A DNA stretch of 64,000 nt, taken from CAWCUU01 sp963798855. Lineage in GTDB: Bacteria > Gemmatimonadota > Gemmatimonadetes > Longimicrobiales > RSA9. The notes beneath the pieces are model-generated. The model searched no databases. It was not told the origin of the DNA and was given only the letters and a program-made list of their open reading frames with translations. The translations under genes and the position numbers were made by a program. Shown piece by piece: positions 1-9,341 of this stretch (positions within the stretch are counted from its first letter, which is position 1; each line of letters opens with the position of its first letter). Location of the stretch: the NCBI GenBank assembly GCA_963798855.1, contig CAWCUU010000001.1:1736001-1800000 (forward strand), read 5' to 3'.

Positions 1-474
1 GGCCCGGAACGCCGCGACCGGCACGGAGTCCGTGGACGCGAGCACCCGATACCCGCCGGGCGCCTCGTCCACATGGTCGCCGTGGCTCATCCAGACGCCT
101 TCCCGCACGTCGAGGTCGAAGCCGTCGAAGAGATCGTCCTGGTCGATGATCCGGATGTCGGCCCTGCCGTATTCCCTTCGGCCGTGCACCACCGGTGCGC
201 CCTCGAGGTGCGCGATGAGCTGCATGCCGTAGCAGATCCCCAGGACCGGCACATCCAGCCCGAGCAGCCGCGGGTCGGCGGCCGGCCCGGCCTCGTCGTA
301 GACCGACGCGGGGCCCCCCGACAGCACGACGCCACTGGGGGCCCAGTCCAGGATCCAGTCGACGGTCACGGTCGGCGGGTGGATCTCGCAGTACACACGC
401 TCCTCGCGAATCCGACGTGCGATGAGCTGCGTGAACTGAGAGCCGTAGTCCAGTATCAGGATGCGATCGCGCAT
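1..474 (-). CDS. guaA: GMP synthase, glutamine-hydrolysing (N-terminal part, runs off window)
   Basis: Makes GMP from XMP, ATP and glutamine in the cytoplasm, the last step of guanine nucleotide synthesis. Only the first 158 codons, the class I glutamine amidotransferase domain, lie in the window; the ATP-pyrophosphatase and dimerisation domains lie beyond base 1. Visible marks are the opening MRDRILILDYGSQ and the nucleophile elbow GICYGMQ with Cys81. The ATG at 474 is preceded by GGAGG that lies inside the end of lysA, and only 9 bases separate the two genes, so they are probably cotranscribed. Confidence 0.93.
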   Translation of the reverse strand, partial: MRDRILILDYGSQFTQLIARRIREERVYCEIHPPTVTVDWILDWAPSGVVLSGGPASVYDEAGPAADPRLLGLDVPVLGICYGMQLIAHLEGAPVVHGRREYGRADIRIIDQDDLFDGFDLDVREGVWMSHGDHVDEAPGGYRVLASTDSVPVAAFRA

Positions 475-483
475 CGGCGGCCT

Positions 484-1812
484 TCATTCCTCCGCGACGG
501 CGCGTGTACCGGCGTGCGCGTCGCGGTCCGGGGTATCGCCCAAGCCTTCCAGCAGCTCGGCCTCGCCGCCGAGCAGGTCCTCGTACGTCTCGCGCGGCCG
601 CACCAGCCGCGCCGATTCGCCCCGCACCAGCACCTCCGCGGGACGTGGTCGCTGGTTGTACTGCGACGCCATCGAGAAACCGTAGGCTCCGGCAGTGAAC
701 ACCGCCAGCAGCTCGCCCTCTTCCACGCGACGGACGGGCCGGTCGAGCGCCAGGAAGTCGCCGGACTCGCAGATCGGGCCCACTACGTCCACCGCGATCT
801 CGTCTCGCTCCGGGTGCAGCTCGACCGGCCGCACGGCATGATAGCTCTCGTAGTGGCTCGGCCGGAGCAGGTCGTTCATCCCTGCGTCCGTGATCACGAA
901 CGTCTTGCCGCCCATGCGCTTCATGTACAGCACCCGGGTGAGCAGCACGCCGGCCGGGCCGACGAGATAGCGCCCCGGCTCGAGCACCAGGCGAAGACCG
1001 CTCTTCGCAAGGTGCGGCACGACCGCCTCCGCGAACGCCGCCGCGGGCTGCGTCTGCTCCTCCTCGTAGGTGACACCGAAGCCGCCGCCGAGATCGAGGT
1101 ATTCGAGCCGGATCCCGTCCCGCTTCAGGTCCTCCACCATATCGAGCGCCTGGAGAACGGCTTGCCGGTACGGCTGCGGATCGAGAATCTGGCTCCCGAT
1201 GTGCACGTCGATGCCGCGCGGGCGCAGCCCGGGCAGCCGGCGTGCGAGGCGGTACAGGCGCAGCGCGTCCTCGGCCGGGATGCCGAATTTGCTCTCTCGA
1301 TGGCCCGTGCGCGTGTAATGGTGCGGCGTCGGGCTCAGGATGTCCGGATTGATGCGCAGCGCGAACGGCGCCTCGCGCCCCATCGCGGCCGCAAGCTCGG
1401 AGAGCGCCCGCAACTCGCTTTCGCTCTCCACGTTGAAGCCGTAGATCCCGACCTCGAGCGCCGCCGCCATCTCGGTCACGGTCTTCCCGACCCCGCTGAA
1501 GACGATGCGCTCGGGCGCCATCCCCGCCCGCATCGCCTTGTACAGCTCCCCGCCGCTGACGATGTCGGCTCCCGTTCCGAGCTCCGACAGCAGGCGCAGC
1601 ACGCTCAGGTTGCCGTTCGCCTTGACCGAGTAGGCGATGAGGCGATCGAGCGGCTCGAACGCCGCGTCGAACTCCCGCAGCCGCCGCTCGATAACCCGTC
1701 GGCTGTAGATGTAGAGCGGTGTGCCGTGCTCGACCGCGAGCCGCTCGAGCGGCACTTCCTCGCAATGGAGGCGGCCTTCACGGTAGCGGAACGCTTCATC
1801 GTCCACCGTCAA
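484..1812 (-). CDS. lysA: diaminopimelate decarboxylase
   Basis: PLP enzyme of the alanine racemase-like fold that decarboxylates meso-diaminopimelate to lysine, the last step of lysine synthesis. The 442-residue product has normal family length. The PLP lysine is Lys64 in AYSVKANGN; the glycine-rich phosphate-binding region reads DLGGGFGV, and the active-site cysteine segment of the partner subunit reads ICESGDFLA. The start is uncertain: TTG at 1812 or GTG at 1806 both follow GAGGAG at usable spacing. It lies between proS and guaA on the same strand. Confidence 0.93.
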   Translation of the reverse strand: MTVDDEAFRYREGRLHCEEVPLERLAVEHGTPLYIYSRRVIERRLREFDAAFEPLDRLIAYSVKANGNLSVLRLLSELGTGADIVSGGELYKAMRAGMAPERIVFSGVGKTVTEMAAALEVGIYGFNVESESELRALSELAAAMGREAPFALRINPDILSPTPHHYTRTGHRESKFGIPAEDALRLYRLARRLPGLRPRGIDVHIGSQILDPQPYRQAVLQALDMVEDLKRDGIRLEYLDLGGGFGVTYEEEQTQPAAAFAEAVVPHLAKSGLRLVLEPGRYLVGPAGVLLTRVLYMKRMGGKTFVITDAGMNDLLRPSHYESYHAVRPVELHPERDEIAVDVVGPICESGDFLALDRPVRRVEEGELLAVFTAGAYGFSMASQYNQRPRPAEVLVRGESARLVRPRETYEDLLGGEAELLEGLGDTPDRDAHAGTRAVAEE

Positions 1813-1833
1813 CAGCTCCTCTTCGCCGACATT

Positions 1834-3333
1834 CTAGTACGCCCTCGCCCAGATCACCTCGTGGCGCGCCTTCCCGCCACACACGAGACAGCGCTCGGGC
1901 GGCTCGGCGGAGCGGAACTCCTCCGATGGAAGCACACGGATCGTCGCCTTCGTCTCCTCCTTCACCTTCTGCTCGCACTCCGCTGAGCCGCACCACCCGG
2001 CGTAGATGAAGCCGCCGGGTCCATCCACGATCTCCTTGAAGCGTGCGTAGTCGCTCACGCCTCGGTGCGAGTTCGCCTCGCGGCGCGCCTTCGCCGCGTC
2101 GTACAGCTCCTGCTGCATCTCAGCCAGGGCCTCGATGACCGCCGCCGACGCAGACTCCGCCGGCAGCGTCTGCTTTCGGCGCGCGGAGTCCGCCGAGAAG
2201 CGGCGAACCGCGACGACCTCTCCCTTCGCGACGTCGCGCGGACCGATCTCGATCCGCAGGGGCACGCCCTTCCGTTCCCATTCGTAGAACTTGGCGCCGG
2301 GCGATAGGTTGTCGCGCTCGTCCACTTCGACCCGGACACCCGCGCCCCGAAGCGACTCGGCGAGCTCGCCGGCCTTGCCCAGCACGAGCGACCGCTCCTC
2401 CTCCTTGCGGAAGATCGGCACGACCATGACCTGCGTCGGAGCGAGCCGGGGTGGGAGCACGAGCCCGGCGTCGTCACCGTGCGTCATGACGAGCAGCCCG
2501 ACCATGCGGGTGGAAACGCCCCACGACGTGTTGTACGCGTACTCCCAGTCCCCGCTCTCCGCCTGGAACTTGAGCTCGAACTGACGCGCGAAGTTCTGCC
2601 CCAGCATGTGCGACGTCCCCGCCTGGGCGGCGCGGTTGTCCTGCACCAGCGCCTCCAGCGCGTAAGTGCGCACGGCCCCGGGGAACTTCTCGGATTCCGA
2701 CTTCACGCCGGTCACGACCGGAAGCGCCATCCAGCCCTCCATGAACTCGCGGTACACGCCGAGCATGCGAACGGCTTCCTCCTCGGCCTCCGCCTCCGTC
2801 GCGTGAGCGGTGTGCCCCTCCTGCCACAGGAATTCCGTGGTGCGCAGGAACAGCCGCGTGCGCATCTCCCAGCGCACGACGTTCGCCCACTGATTGATCA
2901 GCAGCGGTAGGTCGCGATAGCTCTGAACCCACTTCGCGAACATGTCGTAGATGATCGTCTCGGACGTGGGCCGCACGACCAGCGGCTCCTCGAGCTTCGA
3001 GTCGGGGTCCGGCTCAAGCCCGCGCTCGGTCTGAACGAGGCGAGTGTGCGTGACGAGCGCCATCTCCTTCGCGAAACCCTTCACGTGCTCCGCCTCGCGG
3101 GCGATGTAGCTCTGTGGGATGAAGAGCGGGAAGTAGGCGTTGCGGTGTCCCGTCGCCTTGAACATCGCATCGAGCGCGTCGCGCATGTTCTCCCACAGCG
3201 CGTAGCCATTGGGGCGGATGACCATGCAGCCGCGGACCGGCGAGTAGTCCGCGAGCTCCGCCCGGAGCACCACCTCGTTGTACCAGGCGCTGAAGTCCTC
3301 GTCGCGCCGCGTCAGTGCCTTTTCGTCGGCCAT
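1834..3333 (-). CDS. proS: prolyl-tRNA synthetase, archaeal/eukaryotic-type
   Basis: Class II synthetase that charges tRNA-Pro. About 499 residues from the chosen ATG at 3333, which opens MADEKALTRR and follows purine-rich AGGGGAG and AAGGGGAA stretches; an in-frame upstream start at 3393 would add 20 residues that do not look like the family. Motif 2 is visible around RWEMRTRLFLRTTEFLW. The protein lacks the long inserted editing domain of the E. coli type and ends with a Cys-rich region (WCGSAEC and CLVCG) like the C-terminal zinc domain of the short type. It lies upstream of lysA. Confidence 0.93.
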   Translation of the reverse strand: MADEKALTRRDEDFSAWYNEVVLRAELADYSPVRGCMVIRPNGYALWENMRDALDAMFKATGHRNAYFPLFIPQSYIAREAEHVKGFAKEMALVTHTRLVQTERGLEPDPDSKLEEPLVVRPTSETIIYDMFAKWVQSYRDLPLLINQWANVVRWEMRTRLFLRTTEFLWQEGHTAHATEAEAEEEAVRMLGVYREFMEGWMALPVVTGVKSESEKFPGAVRTYALEALVQDNRAAQAGTSHMLGQNFARQFELKFQAESGDWEYAYNTSWGVSTRMVGLLVMTHGDDAGLVLPPRLAPTQVMVVPIFRKEEERSLVLGKAGELAESLRGAGVRVEVDERDNLSPGAKFYEWERKGVPLRIEIGPRDVAKGEVVAVRRFSADSARRKQTLPAESASAAVIEALAEMQQELYDAAKARREANSHRGVSDYARFKEIVDGPGGFIYAGWCGSAECEQKVKEETKATIRVLPSEEFRSAEPPERCLVCGGKARHEVIWARAY

Positions 3334-3405
3334 TTCCCCTTCATCTCCCCTGGCATGTCGCTTGTGAAGCCACGAGCGCGCCGCCGCACGCACCAGCCGG
3401 CAGGC

Positions 3406-3687
3406 TCACTCGCCGCCGCCGTCTCTCTCTTCGCGGCGACGCCGCGCGCGATCCCGGACGTGGAGCAGCGCGTGCCCGAGAATGGGCACGCCGAGCGCAA
3501 CCGCCGAGAGCACGAGCCAGGTCGGCAGGAAGGGCAGGCCCGTCACCATGAAGACCCAGGCAATGAACGCGGAGCCGCCGAGTGCGACCACGACCGCCAG
3601 AGCGAGCGGCACATACGTGTAGAGCGTCGCGCGGCGCAGGATCCTCTTCCGCTCTTCGCGGTGCGGATCCTCCCACCCGTCCGGCAT
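3406..3687 (-). CDS. small two-helix membrane protein
   Basis: About 93 residues of unknown function. After a charged N-terminus (MPDGWEDPHREERKR) there are two hydrophobic stretches near residues 22-45 and 50-70, then a basic and acidic tail (RDRARRRREERDGGGE). This predicts a small inner-membrane protein with both ends probably cytoplasmic. The ATG at 3687 overlaps the hisS stop at 3690-3692 closely, so it is likely translated from the hisS transcript; a TTG at 3693 is a possible alternative start. No family is recognised. Confidence 0.6.
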   Translation of the reverse strand: MPDGWEDPHREERKRILRRATLYTYVPLALAVVVALGGSAFIAWVFMVTGLPFLPTWLVLSAVALGVPILGHALLHVRDRARRRREERDGGGE

Positions 3688-3689
3688 CG

Positions 3690-4976
3690 TCAACCGGTCT
3701 CCAGCTCCGCCGGCGCCACCCGCCGCTCCTCGCCGGTGGCCATCTCGCGCACGACGACGAGGCCTTCCTCGACCTCCTCGGGCCCCACCACGATCGTGCG
3801 ACGGGCGCCGCGGCTCGCAGCCTCCTTGAACTGGCGGCCGACACCGGCCGGGCGAAGCGAGTAGAGCGCGGAGCGCCCCGCGCTGCGCAGCCGGCCGGCC
3901 AGCCGACGCACGTGGGGGCGCTCGGCCGCGCTGATCGAGACGAGATAGTAGTCCACCGCCGGTGCGTGCTCCGGCAGGAGTCCGCGTGTCCGCAGGAGCT
4001 CGGACAGCACGACATCGCCCATGCCGAAGCCGAGCGCTGGCAGATCCTCGTCCGAGACCGCCGAGAGCAGCGTATCGTAGCGGCCGCCCCCGCAGATCGC
4101 GCGCAGCTCTCCTCCGCGGTCGAAGATCTCGAAGACGATGCCCGTGTAATAGGCCAGCCCCCGCACGATGCGCGCGTCGAACTCGACGAAGGCGCCGAAG
4201 CCGAGATCATCGAGCGCGGCCAGATAGGCTTCGAGTCCGGCGATCGCGGACGCCGCGGCATCGTCGGCGCCGTAGCGGCCGGCGACCGCGGCGAGGTCGG
4301 GATCGGCAGCGAGGAAGCGGAGCAGCTCCTCGCCTCCCTCCGCTGCATCGGCGAGCTGCGCGTTCAGCCGCTCCGCGATCCGCTCGATCGTCTCGCGCCC
4401 CAGCTTGTCGATCGCGGCGAACACCGCCGACGGATCGTGCGCGCCCGGCACGGCGCTCCGCACCACTCGCTCCATCAATCGGCGATCGTTCACCCGCGCG
4501 ACCACGTGCTCCGCGCCAAGGCCGAGGATGCGCAGCGCCTCGAGCGCGACGCCCAGGACCTCCGCGTCCGCCGCGATTTCCGACTCGCCGACGATGTCCA
4601 CGTTCCACTGGAAGTGCTCGCGCAGGCGGCCGCGCTGCGTTCGCTCGTAGCGGAACAGCTGTGGGATCGAGAACCAGCGGATCGGCTTCGGCAGTCCGCG
4701 TGCCCGCGCACCGGCCATCCGGGCGAACGTCGGCGTCATCTCGGGGCGCAGCGCGACGGCCCGGCCGCCTTTGTCCTCGAACGTATAGAGCTGCTCGACG
4801 ATCTCTTCGCCGCTCTTCTCCACGTACAGCTCGAGGGGCTCCAGCGGGGGACCGTCATACTCCTCGAAGCCGTAGCGCCGGGCGGACTCACGCCAGGCGG
4901 AGAAGATGCGTGAACGGGTCGCGAGCTCCTCGGGGTAGAAGTCGCGAAATCCCGGCAAACTCTGGAATTCCGGCAT
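3690..4976 (-). CDS. hisS: histidyl-tRNA synthetase
   Basis: Class II synthetase that charges tRNA-His. The product opens with MPEFQSLPGFRDFYPEE, the usual HisRS start (LPGFRDF-P), so the ATG at 4976 is preferred over an upstream in-frame start at 5060. Family motifs include motif 2 around RWFSIPQLFRYERTQRGRLREHFQ and the HisA motif RGLAYYTG. Length is about 428 residues, normal for bacterial HisRS. Ten bases separate the folC stop from this start; no clear Shine-Dalgarno sequence is seen, so coupling to folC is possible. Confidence 0.95.
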   Translation of the reverse strand: MPEFQSLPGFRDFYPEELATRSRIFSAWRESARRYGFEEYDGPPLEPLELYVEKSGEEIVEQLYTFEDKGGRAVALRPEMTPTFARMAGARARGLPKPIRWFSIPQLFRYERTQRGRLREHFQWNVDIVGESEIAADAEVLGVALEALRILGLGAEHVVARVNDRRLMERVVRSAVPGAHDPSAVFAAIDKLGRETIERIAERLNAQLADAAEGGEELLRFLAADPDLAAVAGRYGADDAAASAIAGLEAYLAALDDLGFGAFVEFDARIVRGLAYYTGIVFEIFDRGGELRAICGGGRYDTLLSAVSDEDLPALGFGMGDVVLSELLRTRGLLPEHAPAVDYYLVSISAAERPHVRRLAGRLRSAGRSALYSLRPAGVGRQFKEAASRGARRTIVVGPEEVEEGLVVVREMATGEERRVAPAELETG

Positions 4977-4986
4977 GCGCGCGAAT

Positions 4987-6326
4987 CTAGGCCGCGCCCG
5001 CCGAGAGCGGCAAGTGCGCATCGGTGCCGTCCGGCGCGCGTCCGAGCAGGACCAGCGCATCGCCGACGGTGTGGAAGGAGCCGGTCACCAACACCCCTCC
5101 CGCGCCCACTCCGGCCCGGCTCAGGGCGCGATCGAAGTCGAGCTCCACGACCACCTCGGCCCGCATCCCCTGCCGGCTGCGCAGGTACTCGCCGGCCTGT
5201 GCCGGGTCCCAGCGCCTGGTCCCCGGCGCCGTCGGGGGCAGCGTCAGCACCACGCGATCCGCGAAGCGCCCGATCGGCTCGAGCATCGGCTCCCAGTCCT
5301 TGTCCCTCAGGATGCCGACCACCGCCGTCAACGGCCGAGGCGGCTGCAGCAGCTCGATCGCCTCGAGCAGCGCATCCACGCCGGAGGGATTGTGCGCCGC
5401 GTCGAACAGCCACAGCCGCCCCTCGATGCGCTCGACCTGCAGGCGACCGGGCCAGCGCACCGTGGCGACGCCATCGATGAGGGCTCCGGACGACGGCCGC
5501 CGCTCGTCCGGCAGCAATCCGAGCGCGCAAACCGCCAGGGCCGCGTTCAACGCCTGGTGGGGCCCGACCAGCGGGGTATGCAGGCTCAGCTCGCCCCAGG
5601 CCGCAGTGATCTGCCGGAACGAGGTGCCATCCAGATTCGTGCGGACGTCGCTCACCGACGCCCGTGGCAGCACGCGCAGCGACGCGCCTACTTCGGCGGC
5701 TCTGCGACGGAACACGTCCAGCAGCTCGGGGCGCGGCTCCGCAGTCGCCGTGGCCGTCCCGGCCTTGATGATGCCCGCCTTCTCGACCGCGATCTCGCCG
5801 AGCGTGTCACCGAGATACTCGACGTGGTCGCGCTCCACGTTCGTGAGCACGACCAGCTCCGGGCGGATCACGTTCGTCGCGTCCAGCCTGCCGCCGAGCC
5901 CGACCTCCACGACCGCGACATCGATCGCGGCGCTGGAGAGCGCCTCGAACGCGACCGCCGTCGTCGCTTCGAAGAAGGACGGCGACTCTCGCTCGATCGC
6001 CGGCCACAGACGGTGCGCGGCCTCCAGCAGCGCAGCCTCGTCGATCGCCGAGCCGTCCACGCGAATGCGCTCGCGGAAGGTGCAGAGATGGGGGAGGTAT
6101 ACAGGCCCGTGCGCAGACCGGAGCGCTGTAGCACCGAGGCAATCGTCGCGGCGACGGAGCCCTTCCCGTTCGTGCCGCCGACGTGGATCGTGCGATATTG
6201 AAGGTGGGGATCGCCGACGGAAGCGAGCATGCGCTCCGTCCGCTCCAGGCCCCAGCGGATTCCGCCGGTCAGACGCGGGAAGAGCGCGCGAACGAGCTCG
6301 GCGTAGGTCAGCCGGCGGGGCTCCAC
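4987..6326 (-). CDS. folC: folylpolyglutamate/dihydrofolate synthase, broken by a 1-base frameshift
   Basis: Mur-ligase family enzyme that adds glutamate to dihydropteroate or folates. The N-terminal part (from the GTG at 6326) contains the P-loop GGTNGKGSV and reads correctly to GLYTSP. The following conserved stretch, which should continue HLCTFRERIRVDG, is in another frame from near 6092 onward. One extra C in the C5 run (plus-strand G5 at 6090-6094) would restore a single protein of about 446 residues, the usual family size. This looks like a homopolymer sequencing error, although a real mutation cannot be excluded. It lies between accD and hisS. Confidence 0.88.
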
Positions 6327-6339
6327 CGTCGCACCCGCG

Positions 6340-7299
6340 TCACTCGGCCCCGGGGCCCCGATCAGCCGAATCGTCGGGCTCCGTCTCGCTCTCCGGAGCG
6401 GAGCCGCCCCCCGGCGAAGCGCCATTTCCGCCTTCGCCGCCATTCCCGCTCGGCGCCGGCAGTCCCATCATGTGCCGCAGCACTCGCGACACCGTGGACT
6501 TGAGATCGCGGCGGTCCACGATCGCATCCAGCATCCCATGCGTGAGCAGGAACTCCGATCGCTGGAATCCTTCGGGCAGCTCCTGCTTGATCGTCTGCTC
6601 GATCACGCGCGCCCCCGCAAAGCCGATGAGGGCGCCGGGCTCGGCGAGGTTCACGTCGCCGAGCATCGCGTAGGACGCTGTGACGCCGCCCGTCGTCGGG
6701 TCGGTCAGGATGGAGATGTAGGGGACCCTTGCCTCGTTGAGGCGCGCCAGCACGGCCGACGTCTTCGCCATCTGCATGAGCGAGAGGATGCCCTCCATCA
6801 TGCGCGCACCGCCCGACGCGCTCACGATGAGCAAGGGCTCGCGGTCCTTGAGGGCCCGTCGACCGAGGCGGGCGATCTTTTCACCGACCACGGACCCCAT
6901 GCTGCCGCCGATGAACTCGAAGTCCATCACACCCAGCTTGACCGGGAGCGTGTCCAGACGTCCCGACCCCGTGACCACCGCCTCGCCGTGCTCCGCCCGC
7001 CGCTCCGCCGCCTTCAGCCGCTCGCCGTACGGCTTCAGGTCGTGGAAGTGCAGCGGGTCGCCGCTGCGCATGCTCGCATCGTGCTCGACGAAGCTCTCCT
7101 CGTCGAGCAGCAGCCCGATATAGTCGTCCGCTCCGATGCGGAAGTGGTTGCCGCAGTTCGGGCAAACCCACGCGTTCTTAGTCAGCCGCGCGCGGTACAG
7201 GATCTCCCCGCACGCGTCGCACTTCTCGAAGACGTCCGACGGCAGCTCCCGCCGCTCCGTCGCCTCGAGCTTCTTCTTCGGCTTCCTGAACCAGCTCAT
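6340..7299 (-). CDS. accD: acetyl-CoA carboxylase carboxyltransferase subunit beta
   Basis: Beta subunit of the carboxyltransferase that moves CO2 from biotin to acetyl-CoA to make malonyl-CoA for fatty acid synthesis; works with AccA, which is not in this window. The 319-residue protein has the family zinc ribbon near residues 27-50 (CDACG and CPNCG) and the crotonase-like core with SASGGARMMEG and LTDPTTGGVTASYAM. The C-terminus carries a Gly-rich acidic tail. The stop of rodA is one base upstream of this gene's ATG, so the two are likely coupled. Confidence 0.96.
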   Translation of the reverse strand: MSWFRKPKKKLEATERRELPSDVFEKCDACGEILYRARLTKNAWVCPNCGNHFRIGADDYIGLLLDEESFVEHDASMRSGDPLHFHDLKPYGERLKAAERRAEHGEAVVTGSGRLDTLPVKLGVMDFEFIGGSMGSVVGEKIARLGRRALKDREPLLIVSASGGARMMEGILSLMQMAKTSAVLARLNEARVPYISILTDPTTGGVTASYAMLGDVNLAEPGALIGFAGARVIEQTIKQELPEGFQRSEFLLTHGMLDAIVDRRDLKSTVSRVLRHMMGLPAPSGNGGEGGNGASPGGGSAPESETEPDDSADRGPGAE

Positions 7300-7300
7300 C

Positions 7301-8548
7301 TCAGACCGCCCTCCCCTGCTCCGCCGAGACCCGCTCCGCCAGCCCCATCGCGAGGTACGTAGCCAGCAGGAACGAGCCTCCGTAGCTCAGGAACGGTAAC
7401 GGGATCCCCGTGATCGGCATGAGCCCGATCGTCATCCCAATGTTCACCAGCACGTGCGCGCTCCAGGCGCCGAAGATGCCGAAGGCGATGATGCCGCCGA
7501 ACGGGTCCGGCGCCCGCTCCGCGATCTTCACCAGCCGCCACAGGATCACGGCGAATCCCAGGATCACGATCAGCGTCCCAATGAAGCCCAGCTCCTCTCC
7601 GATGACGCTGAAGATGAAGTCGGTGTGCTGCTCCGGCAGGAACGCCAGCCGCTTCTGCGTGCCGTGTAGAAAGCCCTTTCCGAACCAGCCGCCGCTGCCG
7701 ATCGCCACTTGCGACTGGATCAGCTGATACCCCGCTCCCTTCGGATCCAGCTGTGGGTTCAGGAACACCAGCAGACGGTTCTTCTGGTACTCCGCCAGGT
7801 GGTTCCACAACGGGACCGCGATCGTGCCGGCGAGCAGGTTCGCGCCGATCACCGTCACCGCCTCCGACATCTGCGCCCTGTAGAGCAGCACGAACAGGAT
7901 GAGAATCAGCATATAGACGCTGAACATCCACACGCTGAAAGAAAGCAGCAGCGCGATCAGCGGACTCACCAGCATGAACAGCACGCCGAGCGGCGTGCCG
8001 CCCCAGTACATCGTCGCGATCAGCAGCGCGCCGAACACCATCGCCGTGCCGAGATCCGGCTGCGCCAGCACCATCAGCATGGGCACGCCCACAATGGCGA
8101 TCGGGGCCCACAGCCGCCAGATCGTGCGCGGCGCCTCCCGCCATGCCCCCATCACCTTCCCCAGCATCAGGATCGTCGCGAGCTCGGCGAACTGCGACGG
8201 TTGGAAGGCGAGCGGGCCGAGCGGCAGCCAGCTCTTCGTACCGGCCGCCGTCCCGTGACCGGTGCCGATGACGAGCGTCGCCGCCAGCATCGCCACGCCG
8301 AGAACGTACAGCGGAGCCGCAGCCCACTCGAACCAGCGCACCTGGATGCGCGCGACCATCAGGAACGCGACCAGCGCGATCGCCATCCACACCAGCTGCC
8401 GCTTCCAGAAGCCAGCGACCGTCGGGTTCGGGATGTCGAGCTGGCCGGCGGAATAGACCATGGCGACGCCGAACAGCGACATGAGCAGCACGGTCAGCAC
8501 CAGGATCGGGTCGCCGACGATCGCCCGGATCCGCTCCGACAGCTTCAT
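7301..8548 (-). CDS. rodA: rod-shape peptidoglycan polymerase RodA (SEDS family)
   Basis: Polytopic SEDS glycosyltransferase that polymerises lipid II during cell elongation, together with PBP2 and the MreBCD complex. About 415 residues with roughly ten hydrophobic segments. Family marks include SWLPLGPLAFQPSQFAELA, QPDLGTAMVF and the C-terminal MPITGIPLPFLSYGGSF. The start chosen is the ATG at 8548 (MKLSERIRAIVGDP); the open frame continues upstream into the inverted-repeat element but that part is not RodA-like. Its usual partner mrdA is not next to it. Confidence 0.95.
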   Translation of the reverse strand: MKLSERIRAIVGDPILVLTVLLMSLFGVAMVYSAGQLDIPNPTVAGFWKRQLVWMAIALVAFLMVARIQVRWFEWAAAPLYVLGVAMLAATLVIGTGHGTAAGTKSWLPLGPLAFQPSQFAELATILMLGKVMGAWREAPRTIWRLWAPIAIVGVPMLMVLAQPDLGTAMVFGALLIATMYWGGTPLGVLFMLVSPLIALLLSFSVWMFSVYMLILILFVLLYRAQMSEAVTVIGANLLAGTIAVPLWNHLAEYQKNRLLVFLNPQLDPKGAGYQLIQSQVAIGSGGWFGKGFLHGTQKRLAFLPEQHTDFIFSVIGEELGFIGTLIVILGFAVILWRLVKIAERAPDPFGGIIAFGIFGAWSAHVLVNIGMTIGLMPITGIPLPFLSYGGSFLLATYLAMGLAERVSAEQGRAV

Positions 8549-8580
8549 CCGCTTCGCCCCGCCTTCCGCGCCGTCAAGGC

Positions 8581-8861
8581 TAGAAGGCCGTTGAAGAAAT
8601 GGAGCGAGCCGCGTTGCGGGCGCCACGGGGCCAGATCCGAGGCGGTGCGACGACGCGATGTCGAACGCCATCGCGGAGGAGCGCCAACGCTGGAGACGGC
8701 CCCGTGCCGCCCGCAACCCACAGGGCGCATGGCGGTTGCGCGGCTGATCCTTCGTCTCTCGTCGTCACCGATGCACAGGGCATCGCTTCCTCCTCGTTCC
8801 TCGGCTGAGGCGCGCAAGCGCCACACGCGCGGCCGCACCCCAATTCTTCAACGGCCTTCTA
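8581..8861. mobile_element. 281-bp element with perfect 18-bp terminal inverted repeats (MITE-like or structured intergenic element)
   Basis: The ends 8581-8598 and 8844-8861 are exact reverse complements over 18 bases (TAGAAGGCCGTTGAAGAA and its complement). Inside, 8613-8632 and 8698-8717 are a second inverted pair matching at 19 of 20 positions. The element contains no convincing gene. The outer TA may be a target-site duplication, but no longer one is visible. The right end overlaps the TAG stop codon of mreD. It fills the space where mrdA is usually found. It could be a nonautonomous transposon or a structured intergenic repeat; no database comparison was possible. Confidence 0.6.
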
Positions 8862-9335
8862 ACGCTCGCCGGTCAGACCGCGATAGATCGCGAGCGCGAC
8901 CACGCCCGCCCCCGCCGCATAGGCCGCTTCGAGCGGGGCTCGCATCAGCAGCTGGGGAACGAGGTCCACGCTTCCGCTTCCCGTAGCGAGCCTCGTCAGG
9001 ACGTAAAAGATCGCGTCGTGCAGCCATTTTCCGAGGAAGAGGTACACCACCACGAAGAACCAGCTGTCCCCGACGAACAGCTCGCGCCCGCGCGCGCCGA
9101 GGTAACCGAGCACCGCCAGCGCGACCATGTCCGCGCCGAAGGCAACGAGCGCCAGCGCGTCGCGCAGCAGTCCGAGCACGGCGCCGAACGTCGTCGCGAC
9201 CGCGCGGTTCATGCGGCGCGACCCGAGCAGCAGCGCGACCGTCACCAGGTCCGGCGCCACGATGCCGAGCCCCAGCCCGATGTGCAGCAGGAAATGGAGG
9301 ACGACGAGCGCGGCGAGGAAGATGGCGAATGCCAT
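8859..9335 (-). CDS. mreD: rod shape-determining protein MreD
   Basis: Small polytopic membrane subunit of the elongasome that links MreC to the RodA/PBP2 synthase. 158 residues, the usual size, with about five hydrophobic segments. Identity rests on size, topology and position directly after mreC (six bases between the mreC stop and this start). The stop codon TAG lies in the terminal repeat of the 281-bp element, so the last residues could have been altered by its insertion. Confidence 0.88.
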   Translation of the reverse strand: MAFAIFLAALVVLHFLLHIGLGLGIVAPDLVTVALLLGSRRMNRAVATTFGAVLGLLRDALALVAFGADMVALAVLGYLGARGRELFVGDSWFFVVVYLFLGKWLHDAIFYVLTRLATGSGSVDLVPQLLMRAPLEAAYAAGAGVVALAIYRGLTGER

Positions 9336-9341
9336 CGACGA

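Noticed and set aside
73..1986. Long open plus-strand frame opposite lysA and proS
   Set aside because: GC-rich shadow of real genes on the other strand; low-complexity Arg/Asp/Leu-rich translation without any family pattern.
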